A stretch of 64,000 bases of DNA from Streptomyces sp. NBC_00464 (GCF_036013915.1 NZ_CP107899.1:7964001-8028000), one strand, 5' to 3'; positions 7,396 to 21,741 are shown, counted from the first letter of the stretch. The notes: generated from the sequence alone by a model not told the origin. Numbers and translations are program-made.

Positions 7396-8685
7396 GTGGG
7401 TGCAGGTGAAGGGCCGCAGAAGGAGACGGCGACGGCAGCGGGTGAACCTGTTTCCTCTTCACTCCGGAGAAACCCCGACTACCGCATGTTCCTGGTGATC
7501 CAGGCCCTGTCCGCCCTCGGTGACTCCTTCTCGTACGTGGCGATTCCGCTCCTGGTGCTGCACAGCACGGGGTCGGTGGTCCAGATGGGGGCCGTCACCG
7601 GCCTCACCGGAGTCGCGTCCATCGTCACGGGTGTGTTCGCGGGGGTGATCGCGGACCGGTTCGACCGCAAGCGGCTCCTGATGATCAGCGACGGGGCCCG
7701 CTGTCTGCTCTACGCGGTCATCCCGCTGGTCTGGCTGTTCGCGACGCCGATCTGGCTGATCTACCTCATCGTGCCGGTCGTCGGTGTCTTCGCCATGCTC
7801 TTCCAGGTCACCTACGTGACCGTGGTCCCGGCCATCGTGGGGCCGGACCAGATCGCGCGAGCCAACGGGCATCTCTTCGCCACCTTCGCCGTCGCCGGAG
7901 TCGCCGGTCCGGCACTCGCAGGCTTCGTGGCCGCGGCCGCCGGTCCGGCCGCTGCCATCGGCATAGATTCCGTGACCTTCGCGGTCTCCGCGATCGGTGT
8001 GCTGTTCGTCAGGATCCGCACGACCCCGCGCGTCGACACCGGCAGCGCCGGACGCGGCGCGGTGCGGCGGGAGTTCCTGGCAGGCGCACGCTTTCTCCGG
8101 GCGCATCCGGTGCTCCGGCCCCTGACCGTGCTGCTGTCGCTGCTGACCTTTCTCACCTACGGGATGACGGACCTCGTCATCTATCTGCTGAAGCACGATC
8201 TCGGCCACCGCGACACCACGGTCGGCTATGTGCTGGCGGCCGGAACGGTCGGCGCGTTCATCGCCTCCGCCGTGGTCGCCCGGGTCCGTGCGCGCATGGG
8301 GTTCGGGGCGAGCTGGATCACGGCCTTCGCGCTCGCCGGCGTGGCCGTCACCTGCATGGGGCCGGCGAGGAGCGTGCCGGTGATCGCTGTTCTGATGACG
8401 GTCAACGTCATGTGCACCGGTGTTGCCGGAATCTCCTCCATGTCGCTGCGTCAGGAGGTGACCCCGAGCCGGCTGCTGGGACGGGTCACCTCCACGTTCT
8501 GGACCATCCACTCGGCTCTCGGCCCGCTGGGCGCGGCCGCTGCCACGGCGGCCGCGGCCGGATTCGGGGTCACCGCGGTCTTCGTCGTCATCGGAATCGC
8601 CGTGCTGTGCATCGCGCTGGCGGGCACGGCGACCGGGATCGCGCAGTCGGCGCCCGCCGAGCGGCCCTTGGGGGATGCCGCGTGA
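7396..8685 (+). CDS. MFS transporter (MFS_3/EntS-like exporter)
   Basis: A 429-residue polytopic protein with about 12 hydrophobic segments. The N-terminal FLVIQALSALGDSFSYVAIPLLVL and the loop GVIADRFDRKRLL are typical of the MFS_3 group of drug or siderophore exporters (EntS-like). The GTG at 7396 was chosen because GAGGAGGGT sits 6 bases upstream. Substrate unknown. It is divergent from dhaK and followed by a small hairpin. Confidence 0.88.
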   Translation: MGAGEGPQKETATAAGEPVSSSLRRNPDYRMFLVIQALSALGDSFSYVAIPLLVLHSTGSVVQMGAVTGLTGVASIVTGVFAGVIADRFDRKRLLMISDGARCLLYAVIPLVWLFATPIWLIYLIVPVVGVFAMLFQVTYVTVVPAIVGPDQIARANGHLFATFAVAGVAGPALAGFVAAAAGPAAAIGIDSVTFAVSAIGVLFVRIRTTPRVDTGSAGRGAVRREFLAGARFLRAHPVLRPLTVLLSLLTFLTYGMTDLVIYLLKHDLGHRDTTVGYVLAAGTVGAFIASAVVARVRARMGFGASWITAFALAGVAVTCMGPARSVPVIAVLMTVNVMCTGVAGISSMSLRQEVTPSRLLGRVTSTFWTIHSALGPLGAAAATAAAAGFGVTAVFVVIGIAVLCIALAGTATGIAQSAPAERPLGDAA

Positions 8686-8717
8686 CCCGGCAGTGAAACC
8701 TCCTGTGCGTGCGGACC

Positions 8718-8740
8718 TGCCGCCCCCTCAGCCGGCGGCA
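8718..8740 (+). terminator. Probable terminator after the MFS gene
   Basis: A 7-bp stem (TGCCGCC / GGCGGCA) with a 9-base loop, 33 bases after the MFS stop. A TACGCT -10-like hexamer for the next gene follows at 8748-8753. Confidence 0.4.
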
Positions 8741-8816
8741 CGCGGGCTACGCTGTCGGGCGCCGACCGTGGCTCCCCCTCTCTTTCGTGCGTCTCCTTGC
8801 GGACAGGTGATCTGAT

Positions 8817-9362
8817 TTGCTGTACATCGCGTTCCTGCGCGGGATGAACGTGCCGGGCCGCTCGGTGAAGATGGAGTATCTGCGCAGTCTGTTCACGGAC
8901 ATGGGGTTCGACTCCGTACGCAGCTACATCCAGAGCGGAAACGTCTTCTTCGAGTCCGACGAGTCGGACCGGTCCGTGCTCGGCGCCCGGATCGGTGAAC
9001 ACCTCGAACGGGAACTCGGCTACGAGGTCGCGGTCTGTCTGCGTACGGTGCCGGAACTGGAGGCGCTGATCGCGCTCGACCCGTTCAAGGACGTCACGGT
9101 CACCGACGACCTGCGCTGCTGCGTGGTGTTCACGACCGAGCGGATCGATCCGGAGCTTTCGCTGCCGATGCTCTCTCCGAAGAAGGACATGGAGATCATC
9201 GGCAGCACCGGGTACGACGCCTTCGTCGTCTGGTATCTGATCAACGGCAAGGCGCCCGCCGCGAAGGGCTTCCAGGAGCGCGTCCTGGGCCACGACGCGA
9301 CGACGCGCTTCTTCCACACCGTGGTGAAGATCCTCGCCGCGGCCAAGAAGGGCGCGGCCTGA
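8817..9362 (+). CDS. DUF1697 family protein
   Basis: A 181-residue protein with the hallmark LRGMNVPG, then KMEYLRSLFTDMGF and YIQSGNVFF, and a C-terminal NPARFLGH-like region, as in DUF1697. The start is a TTG preceded by AGGTGA about 6 bases away, which places the first conserved strand (LYIAFLRG) right at the N-terminus. The family is small and soluble and its biochemical role is unknown. Confidence 0.85.
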   Translation: MLYIAFLRGMNVPGRSVKMEYLRSLFTDMGFDSVRSYIQSGNVFFESDESDRSVLGARIGEHLERELGYEVAVCLRTVPELEALIALDPFKDVTVTDDLRCCVVFTTERIDPELSLPMLSPKKDMEIIGSTGYDAFVVWYLINGKAPAAKGFQERVLGHDATTRFFHTVVKILAAAKKGAA

Positions 9363-9373
9363 GGGACGGGCCG

Positions 9374-9796
9374 TCAGCCCGCGGTGTCCGGGGCGATCTC
9401 CTCGATGAGGTTCTCGACGAGCGCCCTGATCTCGTCGCGGACGATGCGTACGGCCTCGACGCCCCGCCCGGCCGGGTCGTCCAGTTTCCAGTCGAGGTAG
9501 CGCTTGCCGGGGAAGACGGGGCAGGTGTCGCCGCAGCCCATCGTGACGCACACATCCGACTCCCGGACCGCGTCGGCCGTCAGGACCTTCGGGGTCTGCG
9601 CGGAGATGTCGATCCCTGCCTCCGCCATCGCCACGACGGCAGCGGGGTTGACGGCGTCGCCGGGGTTCGATCCTGCGGAGCGGACCTCGACGCGGTCCCC
9701 GGCCAGGTGGGCCAGCCAGGCCGCGGCCATCTGGGAGCGGCCTGCGTTGTGCACGCACACGAACAGGACGGACGGCTTGCCGCCGGGCTCGGCCAT
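9374..9796 (-). CDS. arsC: Arsenate reductase ArsC (low-molecular-weight phosphatase fold)
   Basis: A 140-residue protein with the P-loop VCVHNAGRSQ (nucleophilic Cys near residue 14) and the second cysteine pair in GCGDTCP, as in thioredoxin- or mycothiol-linked arsenate reductases. It reduces arsenate to arsenite, which the neighbouring Acr3 then exports. Mycothiol/mycoredoxin is the likely reductant in an actinobacterium (inference). It is divergent from arsR1 across a 109-base promoter region. Confidence 0.92.
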   Translation of the reverse strand: MAEPGGKPSVLFVCVHNAGRSQMAAAWLAHLAGDRVEVRSAGSNPGDAVNPAAVVAMAEAGIDISAQTPKVLTADAVRESDVCVTMGCGDTCPVFPGKRYLDWKLDDPAGRGVEAVRIVRDEIRALVENLIEEIAPDTAG

Positions 9797-9893
9797 GGTG
9801 ATCGTGCTCCCTCGTCGGATGACGGAACCAGCCGGAGACGAGTCAGTCCCAGTTGGCGTCAGTCCCTACTGGTATCAGTGGGCAGTGATGTGA

Positions 9894-9912
9894 CAATATC
9901 AGCACATGCTGA
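9894..9912 (+). promoter_or_regulatory. arsR1 promoter -10 and operator-like palindrome over the start codon
   Basis: CAATAT at 9894-9899 lies about 7 bases before the ATG, giving a leaderless transcript. A perfect palindrome, TCAGCA-CA-TGCTGA (9899-9912), covers the start codon. This position suits ArsR binding with autorepression. Confidence 0.5.
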
Positions 9913-10214
9913 CTTCAGTCGATGCTGATCTGATGCGGGTGCTGAGCGATCCGCTCCGCCTCCGGATCGTGACCCTGCTGGCGCGCGAGACGCTCTGCAC
10001 GACGCATCTGGTCGAGGAGACCGGTGCGAAGCAGACGAACCTGTCCAACCACATGAAGGTCCTCCGGGAGGCCGGTGTGGTCGAGACCGAGCCCTGCGGC
10101 CGCTTCACCTACTACAAGCTGCGCCCCGAGGTCCTGGCCGGTCTTTCGGCGCAGTTCGCGGCGCTGGCCGAGTCCGCCGGCGCAGCAGCTGAGAACAAGA
10201 GGGCCTGCCCGTGA
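9906..10214 (+). CDS. arsR: ArsR/SmtB family arsenite-responsive repressor (first copy)
   Basis: A 102-residue winged-helix protein with the ArsR core LSDPLRLRIVTLLARETLC, recognition helix KQTNLSNHMKVLREAGVV and wing GRFTYYKLRP. Cysteines are Cys in ETLCTTHL, EPCGRF and the C-terminal RACP. This arrangement differs from the ELCVCDL type seen in the second copy. It overlaps the acr3 start by four bases (GTGA), so the repressor and the exporter are translated together. Confidence 0.9.
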   Translation: MLTSVDADLMRVLSDPLRLRIVTLLARETLCTTHLVEETGAKQTNLSNHMKVLREAGVVETEPCGRFTYYKLRPEVLAGLSAQFAALAESAGAAAENKRACP

Positions 10215-11338
10215 CTGCCGAGCGCACCGCGACGGCCCCCACGGCCGGCCGGGCCGCGGCCGGGCCCGGGGGCGACTCGATCGTCAGGAAGCTCTCCACC
10301 CTCGACCGCTACCTCGCGGTGTGGATCCTGCTCGCCATGGCCGCCGGCCTGGCGCTGGGGCGGCTGATCCCCGGGATGAACGACGCGCTGGCGAGGATCG
10401 AGGTCGGCGGCGTCTCCCTGCCGATCGCGCTCGGCCTGCTGGTGATGATGTATCCGGTGCTGGCCAAGGTCCGCTACGACAAGCTCGACACCGTCACCGG
10501 CGACCGCAGGCTGATGGTGTCCTCCCTGGTCATCAACTGGATCGTCGGACCGGCGGTCATGTTCGCCCTGGCGTGGATCTTCCTGCCCGACCTGCCCGAG
10601 TACCGCACCGGCCTGATCGTCGTCGGCCTCGCGCGCTGCATCGCCATGGTCATCATCTGGAACGACCTGGCCTGCGGCGACCGCGAGGCCGCGGCCGTCC
10701 TCGTCGCCCTGAACTCGGTCTTCCAGGTCCTGCTCTTCGGAGTGCTGGGCTGGTTCTACCTCGACCTGCTGCCCCAGTGGCTCGGCCTCGGCGACGGACA
10801 GGGCCTCGATGTCCCCGTGTGGCACATCGCCCTCAACGTCATCGTCTTCCTCGGCGTCCCGCTGCTCGCCGGATTCCTCACCCGCCGCATCGGCGAGAAG
10901 ACGATGGGGCGCGGGCCCTATGAGGCGAAGTTCCTGCCGAGGATCGGGCCCTGGGCCCTGTACGGGCTGCTCTTCACGATCGTCATCCTCTTCGCTCTTC
11001 AGGGGAAGACCATCACTTCGCAACCGCTGGACGTCGTACGCATCGCACTGCCGCTGCTGGTCTACTTCGCGATCATGTTCTTCGGGTCCTTCGTGCTCGG
11101 CAAGGCCCTCGGGCTGGCCTACGACCGCACTGCGACCCTGGCCTTCACCGCGGCGGGCAACAACTTCGAGCTGGCCATCGCCGTCGCCATCGCCACCTTC
11201 GGCGTCACCTCCGGCCAGGCGCTGTCGGGTGTCGTCGGCCCGCTGATCGAGGTTCCGGTGCTGATCGGGCTGGTGTACGTCGCACTGGCCTGGCGGAACA
11301 GGTTCGCTTCGCCCGTGACGGCGGGCCGTGAGGGCTGA
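10211..11338 (+). CDS. acr3: ACR3 family arsenite efflux transporter
   Basis: A 375-residue membrane protein with about 10 hydrophobic segments. The conserved VGLARCIAMVIIWNDLACGD contains the cysteine essential for arsenite transport in ACR3 proteins, and FTAAGNNFELAIAVAI is the other family signature. It expels arsenite made by ArsC. The GTG start overlaps the arsR1 stop. It is convergent with arsR2. Confidence 0.94.
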   Translation: MTAERTATAPTAGRAAAGPGGDSIVRKLSTLDRYLAVWILLAMAAGLALGRLIPGMNDALARIEVGGVSLPIALGLLVMMYPVLAKVRYDKLDTVTGDRRLMVSSLVINWIVGPAVMFALAWIFLPDLPEYRTGLIVVGLARCIAMVIIWNDLACGDREAAAVLVALNSVFQVLLFGVLGWFYLDLLPQWLGLGDGQGLDVPVWHIALNVIVFLGVPLLAGFLTRRIGEKTMGRGPYEAKFLPRIGPWALYGLLFTIVILFALQGKTITSQPLDVVRIALPLLVYFAIMFFGSFVLGKALGLAYDRTATLAFTAAGNNFELAIAVAIATFGVTSGQALSGVVGPLIEVPVLIGLVYVALAWRNRFASPVTAGREG

Positions 11339-11386
11339 CGTTGCGCGCCGGGCCTCGCAGGTGCTGCGAGCGGGGTGCCGGTGCCG

Positions 11387-11752
11387 TCAGGTCCGCAGGT
11401 CGAGCATGGCGGACATGGCTGCCACGACGGACGGCGCGACCTGGTAGTAGACCCAGGTTCCACGCCGCTCCGAGGTCAGCAGCCCCGCCTCGCGCAGTTT
11501 CTTCAGGTGATGCGACACGGTCGGCTGGGAGACGCCGACATCGGAGATGTCGCACACGCACGCCTCGCCGCCCGGATGTGACGCGACCTTGGAGAACAGG
11601 CGCAGTCGCACCGGGTCGGACAGCGCCTTGAACATCGCGGCCATTCTCTCCGCGTCGTCCTGCGACAGCTCTCCCGCGGTGATCGGCGGGCAGCACGGCA
11701 CGACTGCTCCGGTCTTCAGGGCCGGCAGCTCCAGCATTTCTGACTTCGACAT
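11387..11752 (-). CDS. arsR: ArsR family arsenic-responsive repressor (second copy)
   Basis: A 121-residue winged-helix repressor. EACVCDI is the classical metalloid-binding CxC pair of ArsR, the recognition helix is QPTVSHHLKKLREAGLL, and there is an extra VVPCC near the N-terminus. It is divergently transcribed from the arsO-like gene with two direct repeats between them, so it probably controls both. Its sequence is distinct from that of arsR1. Confidence 0.92.
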   Translation of the reverse strand: MSKSEMLELPALKTGAVVPCCPPITAGELSQDDAERMAAMFKALSDPVRLRLFSKVASHPGGEACVCDISDVGVSQPTVSHHLKKLREAGLLTSERRGTWVYYQVAPSVVAAMSAMLDLRT

Positions 11753-11763
11753 GCGTCTATGTT

Positions 11764-11814
11764 GACGCTCATCGATACGAGTGGCAAGCTCCGGATATAG
11801 ACAATCATCGAAAC
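11764..11814. promoter_or_regulatory. Two direct repeats GACNNTCATCGAWAC between arsR2 and arsO
   Basis: Copies lie at 11764-11778 (GACGCTCATCGATAC) and 11800-11814 (GACAATCATCGAAAC), 36 bp apart. They are in the only gap between the divergent arsR2 and arsO genes, so they are good candidates for ArsR binding sites. Confidence 0.55.
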
Positions 11815-11856
11815 AGCGGCCGGGATCGGTCGCCCATTCCGGAGGGCATCACCGCC

Positions 11857-13257
11857 ATGACCACCACTGCAGACCTTCCGGTCGTCGTCATCGGCGCCGG
11901 CCCCGCCGGGCTGGCGGCCGCCGCCCACCTCGTCGAGCGCGGCATCGAACCGCTGGTCCTGGAGACCGGACCCACCGCCGCCACCGCGGTGCGCGGCTGG
12001 TCGCACGTGCGGCTGTTCTCGACGTGGGGCGAGCTCGTCGACCCGGCCGCCGAGAAGCTCCTGGCACCCACGGGATGGGCTCGGCCCGACGCGGACGCCT
12101 ATCCCACCGGCGGGGACTGGGCCGAGCAGTACCTCCAGCCCCTCGCCGACGCCCTCGGGGACAAAGTCCGCTACGGGGTGACCGTCACCGGTGTCTCGCG
12201 CCTCGGCCGCGACCGGATCGTCGACGCCGACCGGGAGCAGCAGCCCTTCACTCTCCGCATCGCGCGCGCCGACGGATCCGAGGAGCGGATCCTGGGCCGC
12301 GCCGTGATCGACGCGTCCGGCACCTGGTCCACCCCCGGCCCGGTCGGCGCCGACGGACTCCCCGCCCTGGGCGAGCACGCCGCCTCCGCCCGCATCTCCT
12401 ACCGCATTCCCGACCTCAAGGACCCCGCCGTCCGCGCCCGGTACGCGGGCAGGCGCACCGCCGTCATCGGCTCCGGGGCCTCCGCGTTCACCGCCCTGGC
12501 CGCCCTCGCCGACGTGGCCAAGGGCGAACCCGGCACCCACTCCGTGTGGATCCTGCGCCGCGGCATCGGCGGCTCCACCTTCGGTGGCGGAAACGCCGAC
12601 CAGCTCCCTGCCCGCGGCGCCCTGGGCCTGGCCGCGAAGGCGGCCGTCGACGACGGGTACGCCGACGCCGTCACCGGCTTCCGCACCGAGATCATTGAGC
12701 CCACCGACGACGACCGCCTGATCCTCGTCGGCGAGGACGGCCGGCGCCTGGACCCGGTGGACGAGGTCATCGTCCTGACGGGCCTGCGCCCCGACCTCTC
12801 CTTCCTGTCCGAACTCCGCCTCGCCCTGGACGAGCGCCTCCAGGCGCCGGTGGAGCTCGCCCCGCTCATCGACCCGAACCAGCACTCCTGCGGCACCGTC
12901 TACCCGCACGGCCACCGCGAGCTCTCCCATCCCGAACAGGGCGTCTACCTGGTCGGCGTGAAGTCCTACGGACGCGCCCCCACCTTCCTCGCCATGACCG
13001 GCTACGAGCAGGTCCGCTCCGTCGCCGCCGCACTCGCCGGCGACACCGAGGCCGCCGACCGCGTCGAACTCACCCTCCCCGAGACCGGGGTCTGCGGCGG
13101 CGCCGGCCTCTTCGACGACCCGGCCGCCGGCCAGGCGGACGACGGGGGCTGCTGTGCGGCGCCCGCTCCGGCACTGGTGCAGATCGCCGGTGTCGCCCCG
13201 GCCGGCCCCGCCGAAGCGGCGGAGGAGTCCCGGGCCGGAGGCTGCTGCGGAGTCTGA
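11857..13257 (+). CDS. arsO: ArsO-like flavin-dependent monooxygenase with Cys-rich tail
   Basis: A 466-residue FAD/NAD(P)-binding protein. The FAD motif GAGPAGLAAAAHL is near residue 11 and a second dinucleotide motif GSGASAFTALAAL is near 206. HVRLFSTW and the ends TGLRPDLSFL and VKSYGRAPTFLAMTGYEQV fit the ArsO group described from Streptomyces arsenic clusters. The last 60 residues add three cysteine clusters (GVCGG, GGCCAAP, GGCCGV), which could hold As(III). GGAGGG lies 11 bases before the ATG. Control by arsR2 is likely. The exact reaction in arsenic detoxification is unproven. Confidence 0.85.
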   Translation: MTTTADLPVVVIGAGPAGLAAAAHLVERGIEPLVLETGPTAATAVRGWSHVRLFSTWGELVDPAAEKLLAPTGWARPDADAYPTGGDWAEQYLQPLADALGDKVRYGVTVTGVSRLGRDRIVDADREQQPFTLRIARADGSEERILGRAVIDASGTWSTPGPVGADGLPALGEHAASARISYRIPDLKDPAVRARYAGRRTAVIGSGASAFTALAALADVAKGEPGTHSVWILRRGIGGSTFGGGNADQLPARGALGLAAKAAVDDGYADAVTGFRTEIIEPTDDDRLILVGEDGRRLDPVDEVIVLTGLRPDLSFLSELRLALDERLQAPVELAPLIDPNQHSCGTVYPHGHRELSHPEQGVYLVGVKSYGRAPTFLAMTGYEQVRSVAAALAGDTEAADRVELTLPETGVCGGAGLFDDPAAGQADDGGCCAAPAPALVQIAGVAPAGPAEAAEESRAGGCCGV

Positions 13258-13285
13258 GGGTCGCGGATCAGCGGTGCGGACGCAG

Positions 13286-13328
13286 CTCCGGGAGGGCGCC
13301 CCCGGCCGTCGCGGGCGCCCTCCCGGAG
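13286..13328. terminator. Two-way terminator between arsO and the TOBE regulator
   Basis: A perfect 16-bp stem (arms 13286-13301 and 13313-13328, left arm CTCCGGGAGGGCGCCC) with an 11-base loop between convergent genes. Confidence 0.75.
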
Positions 13329-13336
13329 GGGGTGTG

Positions 13337-13732
13337 TCAGGTGCGGTCGATGTGCACGCTGGTCGACTTCACGCGGGCGGTCGCCGTCATGCCGACCTCC
13401 AGTCCGAGCTCCTCGACGGCCTCCCGGGTCAGCAGTGACACGAGCCGGTGCGGACCGGCCTGGATCTCCACCTGCGCCGCTACGTCCCCGAGCTTGACCG
13501 CGGTGACGATGCCCGGAAAGGCGTTGCGCGCGGAGGTGGAGGAGGTCTCTTCCTCGCCCGTGCTGTTCTGTGCGACCTCGACGGAGAACGCGGCCAGGTC
13601 GCGGCCGTCGATGAGGCGGCGACCGCTCTCCTCGCGATGGGTGGCGACGCGGCCGGCATCCGCCCAGCGCCGCGCGGTGTCCGGGCTGACGCCCAGCAGG
13701 CGGGCGGCCTGCCCAATGGTGTATGACTGCAT
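13337..13732 (-). CDS. HTH-TOBE domain transcriptional regulator (molybdate/oxyanion type)
   Basis: 131 residues from the ATG at 13732; a GTG three codons upstream is the alternative start. Residues 1-50 form a MerR/excisionase-like HTH (YTIGQAARLLGVSPDTARRWADAGRV). Residues 65-131 form one TOBE domain (FPGIVTAVKLGDVAAQVEIQAG), a small-oxyanion binding fold found in ModE and Mop proteins. A TTGCAT-18-TAATGT promoter on this strand would start transcription within a few bases of the start codon. It is divergent from a DHA2 MFS pump. No molybdate transporter is nearby, so the ligand is uncertain. Confidence 0.82.
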   Translation of the reverse strand: MQSYTIGQAARLLGVSPDTARRWADAGRVATHREESGRRLIDGRDLAAFSVEVAQNSTGEEETSSTSARNAFPGIVTAVKLGDVAAQVEIQAGPHRLVSLLTREAVEELGLEVGMTATARVKSTSVHIDRT

Positions 13733-13756
13733 ACGCTGCACATTAGGGCTATTTAT

Positions 13757-13770
13757 CTTGCAAATGCAAG
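13757..13770. promoter_or_regulatory. Perfect palindrome CTTGCA-AA-TGCAAG in the divergent promoter region
   Basis: A 14-bp perfect palindrome in the most AT-rich stretch of this region. It overlaps the likely -35 of the HTH-TOBE gene, so it is a probable autoregulatory operator that may also affect the divergent MFS gene. Confidence 0.6.
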
Positions 13771-13865
13771 TGTTTAAGCATGAAAAACTGGTAAGTGCGA
13801 TCCGATCACTCGATCGGTGGGCCGGGTGGCCCTGCCGGGATGAGGAATCGGGGCGTGCGACCTAA

Positions 13866-19289
<5,424 letters not shown>

Positions 19290-19297
19290 TGTGAGAA

Positions 19298-19345
19298 GGG
19301 CGGACGGAACGGGGGCTCCGCACCTCTGCCCCCGCCCGTACGCCC
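19298..19345 (+). terminator. First hairpin after icd
   Basis: An imperfect GC stem (GGGGGC pairing with GCCCCC, flanked by ACGG/CCGT and GGCG/CGCC) starting 9 bases after the icd stop. Confidence 0.5.
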
Positions 19346-19352
19346 TGTGACC

Positions 19353-19398
19353 GCTCCGCCCCGGCCGACTCTCCGTCGAGCCGGGGCGGAGCTGTTTT
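19353..19398 (+). terminator. Rho-independent terminator after icd
   Basis: A perfect 13-bp stem (19353-19365 and 19380-19392) with a 14-base loop, followed by TGTTTT. This is one of the few hairpins in the window with a proper T-tract. Confidence 0.75.
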
Positions 19399-19633
19399 CA
19401 GCACGGTTCCCGCGCGGCCCGGTTGGCCCGGCCGCCCGCGGGCCGGGGGACGCCCTGACGAGTGAAAGTGGCGCCGTGGCGGGCGCCGGGCCGCCTTGGG
19501 CGGGCCCGTGGCTGGTTTGCTGCAACCGGAATCACGCGCGACGCGCGGGGAGGGCCGTTCGGCCGACCCGATGGAAGCGGCGCCACACCGGGTGCGCAGC
19601 CCACCCGCGGCAGACAACCGAAGGAGCGTCCCA

Positions 19634-21364
19634 GTGACGACGACGGGCACAGCAGAGCCGACGGACGAAGAGGAGTCGTACGCCAACGAGCTTCCGGTGC
19701 ACGGCAAGGAGCCGGGAAACGTCGTCATCAAGTGGCTGACCACCACCGACCACAAGACGATCGGCTCGCTGTACCTGGTCACCTCGTTCGCGTTCTTCCT
19801 CATCGGCGGCCTGCTCGCACTCGTCATGCGCGCCGAGCTGGCCCGCCCGGGCACGCAGCTCGTGTCGAACGAGCAGTTCAACCAGGCGTTCACCATCCAC
19901 GGCACGATCATGCTGCTGATGTTCGCGACGCCGCTGTTCGCCGGATTCACCAATTGGATCATGCCGCTGCAGATCGGCGCGCCCGATGTGGCGTTCCCGC
20001 GGCTGAACATGTTCGCGTACTGGCTGTACCTCTTCGGTTCGCTGCTCGTGGTGGCCGGCTTCCTCACCCCGCAGGGCGCGGCCGACTTCGGCTGGTTCGC
20101 CTACTCCCCGCTGACGGACGCGATCCGCTCGCCGGGGGTCGGCTCCGACATGTGGATCATGGGCCTGGCCTTCTCCGGCTTCGGCACGATCCTCGGTTCG
20201 GTCAACTTCATCACCACGATCATCTGCATGCGCGCACCCGGCATGACGATGTTCCGCATGCCGATCTTCGTCTGGAACGTCCTGCTGACCGGTGTGCTGG
20301 TCCTGCTCGCCTTCCCGGTCCTCGCCGCGGCGCTCCTGGCGCTGGAGGCGGACCGGAAGTTCGGTGCGCACGTCTTCGACGCGGCCAACGGCGGCGCGCT
20401 GCTCTGGCAGCACCTGTTCTGGTTCTTCGGCCATCCGGAGGTGTACATCATCGCGCTCCCGTTCTTCGGGATCGTCAGTGAGATCATCCCCGTCTTCAGC
20501 CGCAAACCGATCTTCGGCTACATCGGCCTGATCGGCGCGACGATCGCCATCGCCGGGCTGTCCGCGACCGTGTGGGCCCACCACATGTACGTGACCGGTG
20601 CGGTGCTGCTGCCGTTCTTCTCCTTCATGACGTTCCTCATCGCGGTGCCCACCGGGGTGAAGTTCTTCAACTGGATCGGCACGATGTGGAAGGGCTCGCT
20701 GTCCTTCGAGACACCGATGCTCTGGTCGATCGGCTTCCTCGTGACGTTCCTCTTCGGCGGTCTGACCGGTGTCATCCTGGCTTCGCCGCCGATGGACTTC
20801 CACGTCTCGGACTCGTATTTCGTGGTCGCGCACTTCCACTACGTCGTCTTCGGCACCGTGGTGTTCGCGATGTTCGCCGGATTCCACTTCTGGTGGCCGA
20901 AGTTCACCGGCAAGATGCTGGACGAGCGGCTCGGAAAGATCACCTTCTGGACGCTGTTCGTCGGCTTCCACGGCACGTTCCTGGTGCAGCACTGGCTGGG
21001 CGCAGAGGGGATGCCACGTCGATACGCGGACTACCTCGCCAGCGACGGCTTCACCGCGCTGAACACGATCTCGACGGTCTCCTCGTTCCTGCTCGGCCTG
21101 TCGATGCTGCCTTTCCTCTACAACGTGTGGAAGACGGCGAAGTACGGGAAGCCGGTCGGGGTCGACGACCCGTGGGGCTACGGCCGTTCGCTGGAGTGGG
21201 CGACCTCCTGCCCGCCGCCGCGGCACAATTTCCTCACACTGCCCCGGATCCGTTCCGAATCCCCGGCGTTCGACCTGCACCACCCCTCCGTACGCGAACT
21301 CGACGAGGCCGCGAACCGCGGTGACCGCTCCGCGACGGTGGCGCCGGGGGACAGGCAGGCGTGA
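19634..21364 (+). CDS. ctaD: Cytochrome c oxidase subunit I (aa3 type), stand-alone copy
   Basis: A 576-residue heme-copper oxidase subunit with 12 membrane segments. Heme/copper ligands are seen in [23 protein letters not shown] (the His-Tyr cross-link and proton-entry Glu), WAHHMYVTG and [11 protein letters not shown]. The GTG at 19634 was chosen because AAGGAG lies 8 bases upstream. No ctaC, ctaE or qcr genes are adjacent, so this is probably a second copy besides the main ctaCDFE cluster. The unusually long gap upstream (about 340 bases) holds two terminators and presumably its promoter. Its stop overlaps the first possible start of the next gene. Confidence 0.95.
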   Translation: MTTTGTAEPTDEEESYANELPVHGKEPGNVVIKWLTTTDHKTIGSLYLVTSFAFFLIGGLLALVMRAELARPGTQLVSNEQFNQAFTIHGTIMLLMFATPLFAGFTNWIMPLQIGAPDVAFPRLNMFAYWLYLFGSLLVVAGFLTPQGAADFGWFAYSPLTDAIRSPGVGSDMWIMGLAFSGFGTILGSVNFITTIICMRAPGMTMFRMPIFVWNVLLTGVLVLLAFPVLAAALLALEADRKFGAHVFDAANGGALLWQHLFWFFGHPEVYIIALPFFGIVSEIIPVFSRKPIFGYIGLIGATIAIAGLSATVWAHHMYVTGAVLLPFFSFMTFLIAVPTGVKFFNWIGTMWKGSLSFETPMLWSIGFLVTFLFGGLTGVILASPPMDFHVSDSYFVVAHFHYVVFGTVVFAMFAGFHFWWPKFTGKMLDERLGKITFWTLFVGFHGTFLVQHWLGAEGMPRRYADYLASDGFTALNTISTVSSFLLGLSMLPFLYNVWKTAKYGKPVGVDDPWGYGRSLEWATSCPPPRHNFLTLPRIRSESPAFDLHHPSVRELDEAANRGDRSATVAPGDRQA

Positions 21365-21393
21365 GCAGGACAGCCGGGGAGGAGGAGAGACGC

Positions 21394-21741
21394 ATGGGTC
21401 CCGATCCCGAGAAGGACAGCGCCCGCGGTCTGGCCCAGATGGAGGGCTATCTGCTGTGGAACGCCGAGGCCGAGGAGGCACGGCGGCGCGCCCGCCGCTT
21501 CACCGACGAGCTGCCGTGGCTGACGACGGCCCAGCGCGAGGACGTGGAGCGGGTCTACACGGCCGACCGGGCCGCCGCCTCGCGGGCCATGTTCGTACGC
21601 GTCTCGGTCCGTGCCGCCGAGCTGCGTGGTGAGTACAGCGAGCGCTATCAGAGGCTCAGGAGGCGGTGCGTCGCCGCCGCGGTGGTCTGCGCGGGCACGG
21701 CGGGAGGCGCCTGCACCGTTGTGACGTACCTGGCCAGATAG
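21394..21741 (+). CDS. Small conserved membrane protein next to ctaD
   Basis: A 115-residue protein: MEGYLLWNAEAEEARRRARRF and LPWLTTAQREDVERVYTADR form a long charged helical part, and the C-terminus (CVAAAVVCAGTAGGACTVVTYLA) is a single membrane segment. ATG 21394 was chosen because GGAGGAGAG lies 5 bases upstream; a GTG at 21361 overlapping the ctaD stop is the alternative. It is co-transcribed with ctaD. A role in oxidase assembly or stability is inferred from position only. Confidence 0.75.
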   Translation: MGPDPEKDSARGLAQMEGYLLWNAEAEEARRRARRFTDELPWLTTAQREDVERVYTADRAAASRAMFVRVSVRAAELRGEYSERYQRLRRRCVAAAVVCAGTAGGACTVVTYLAR

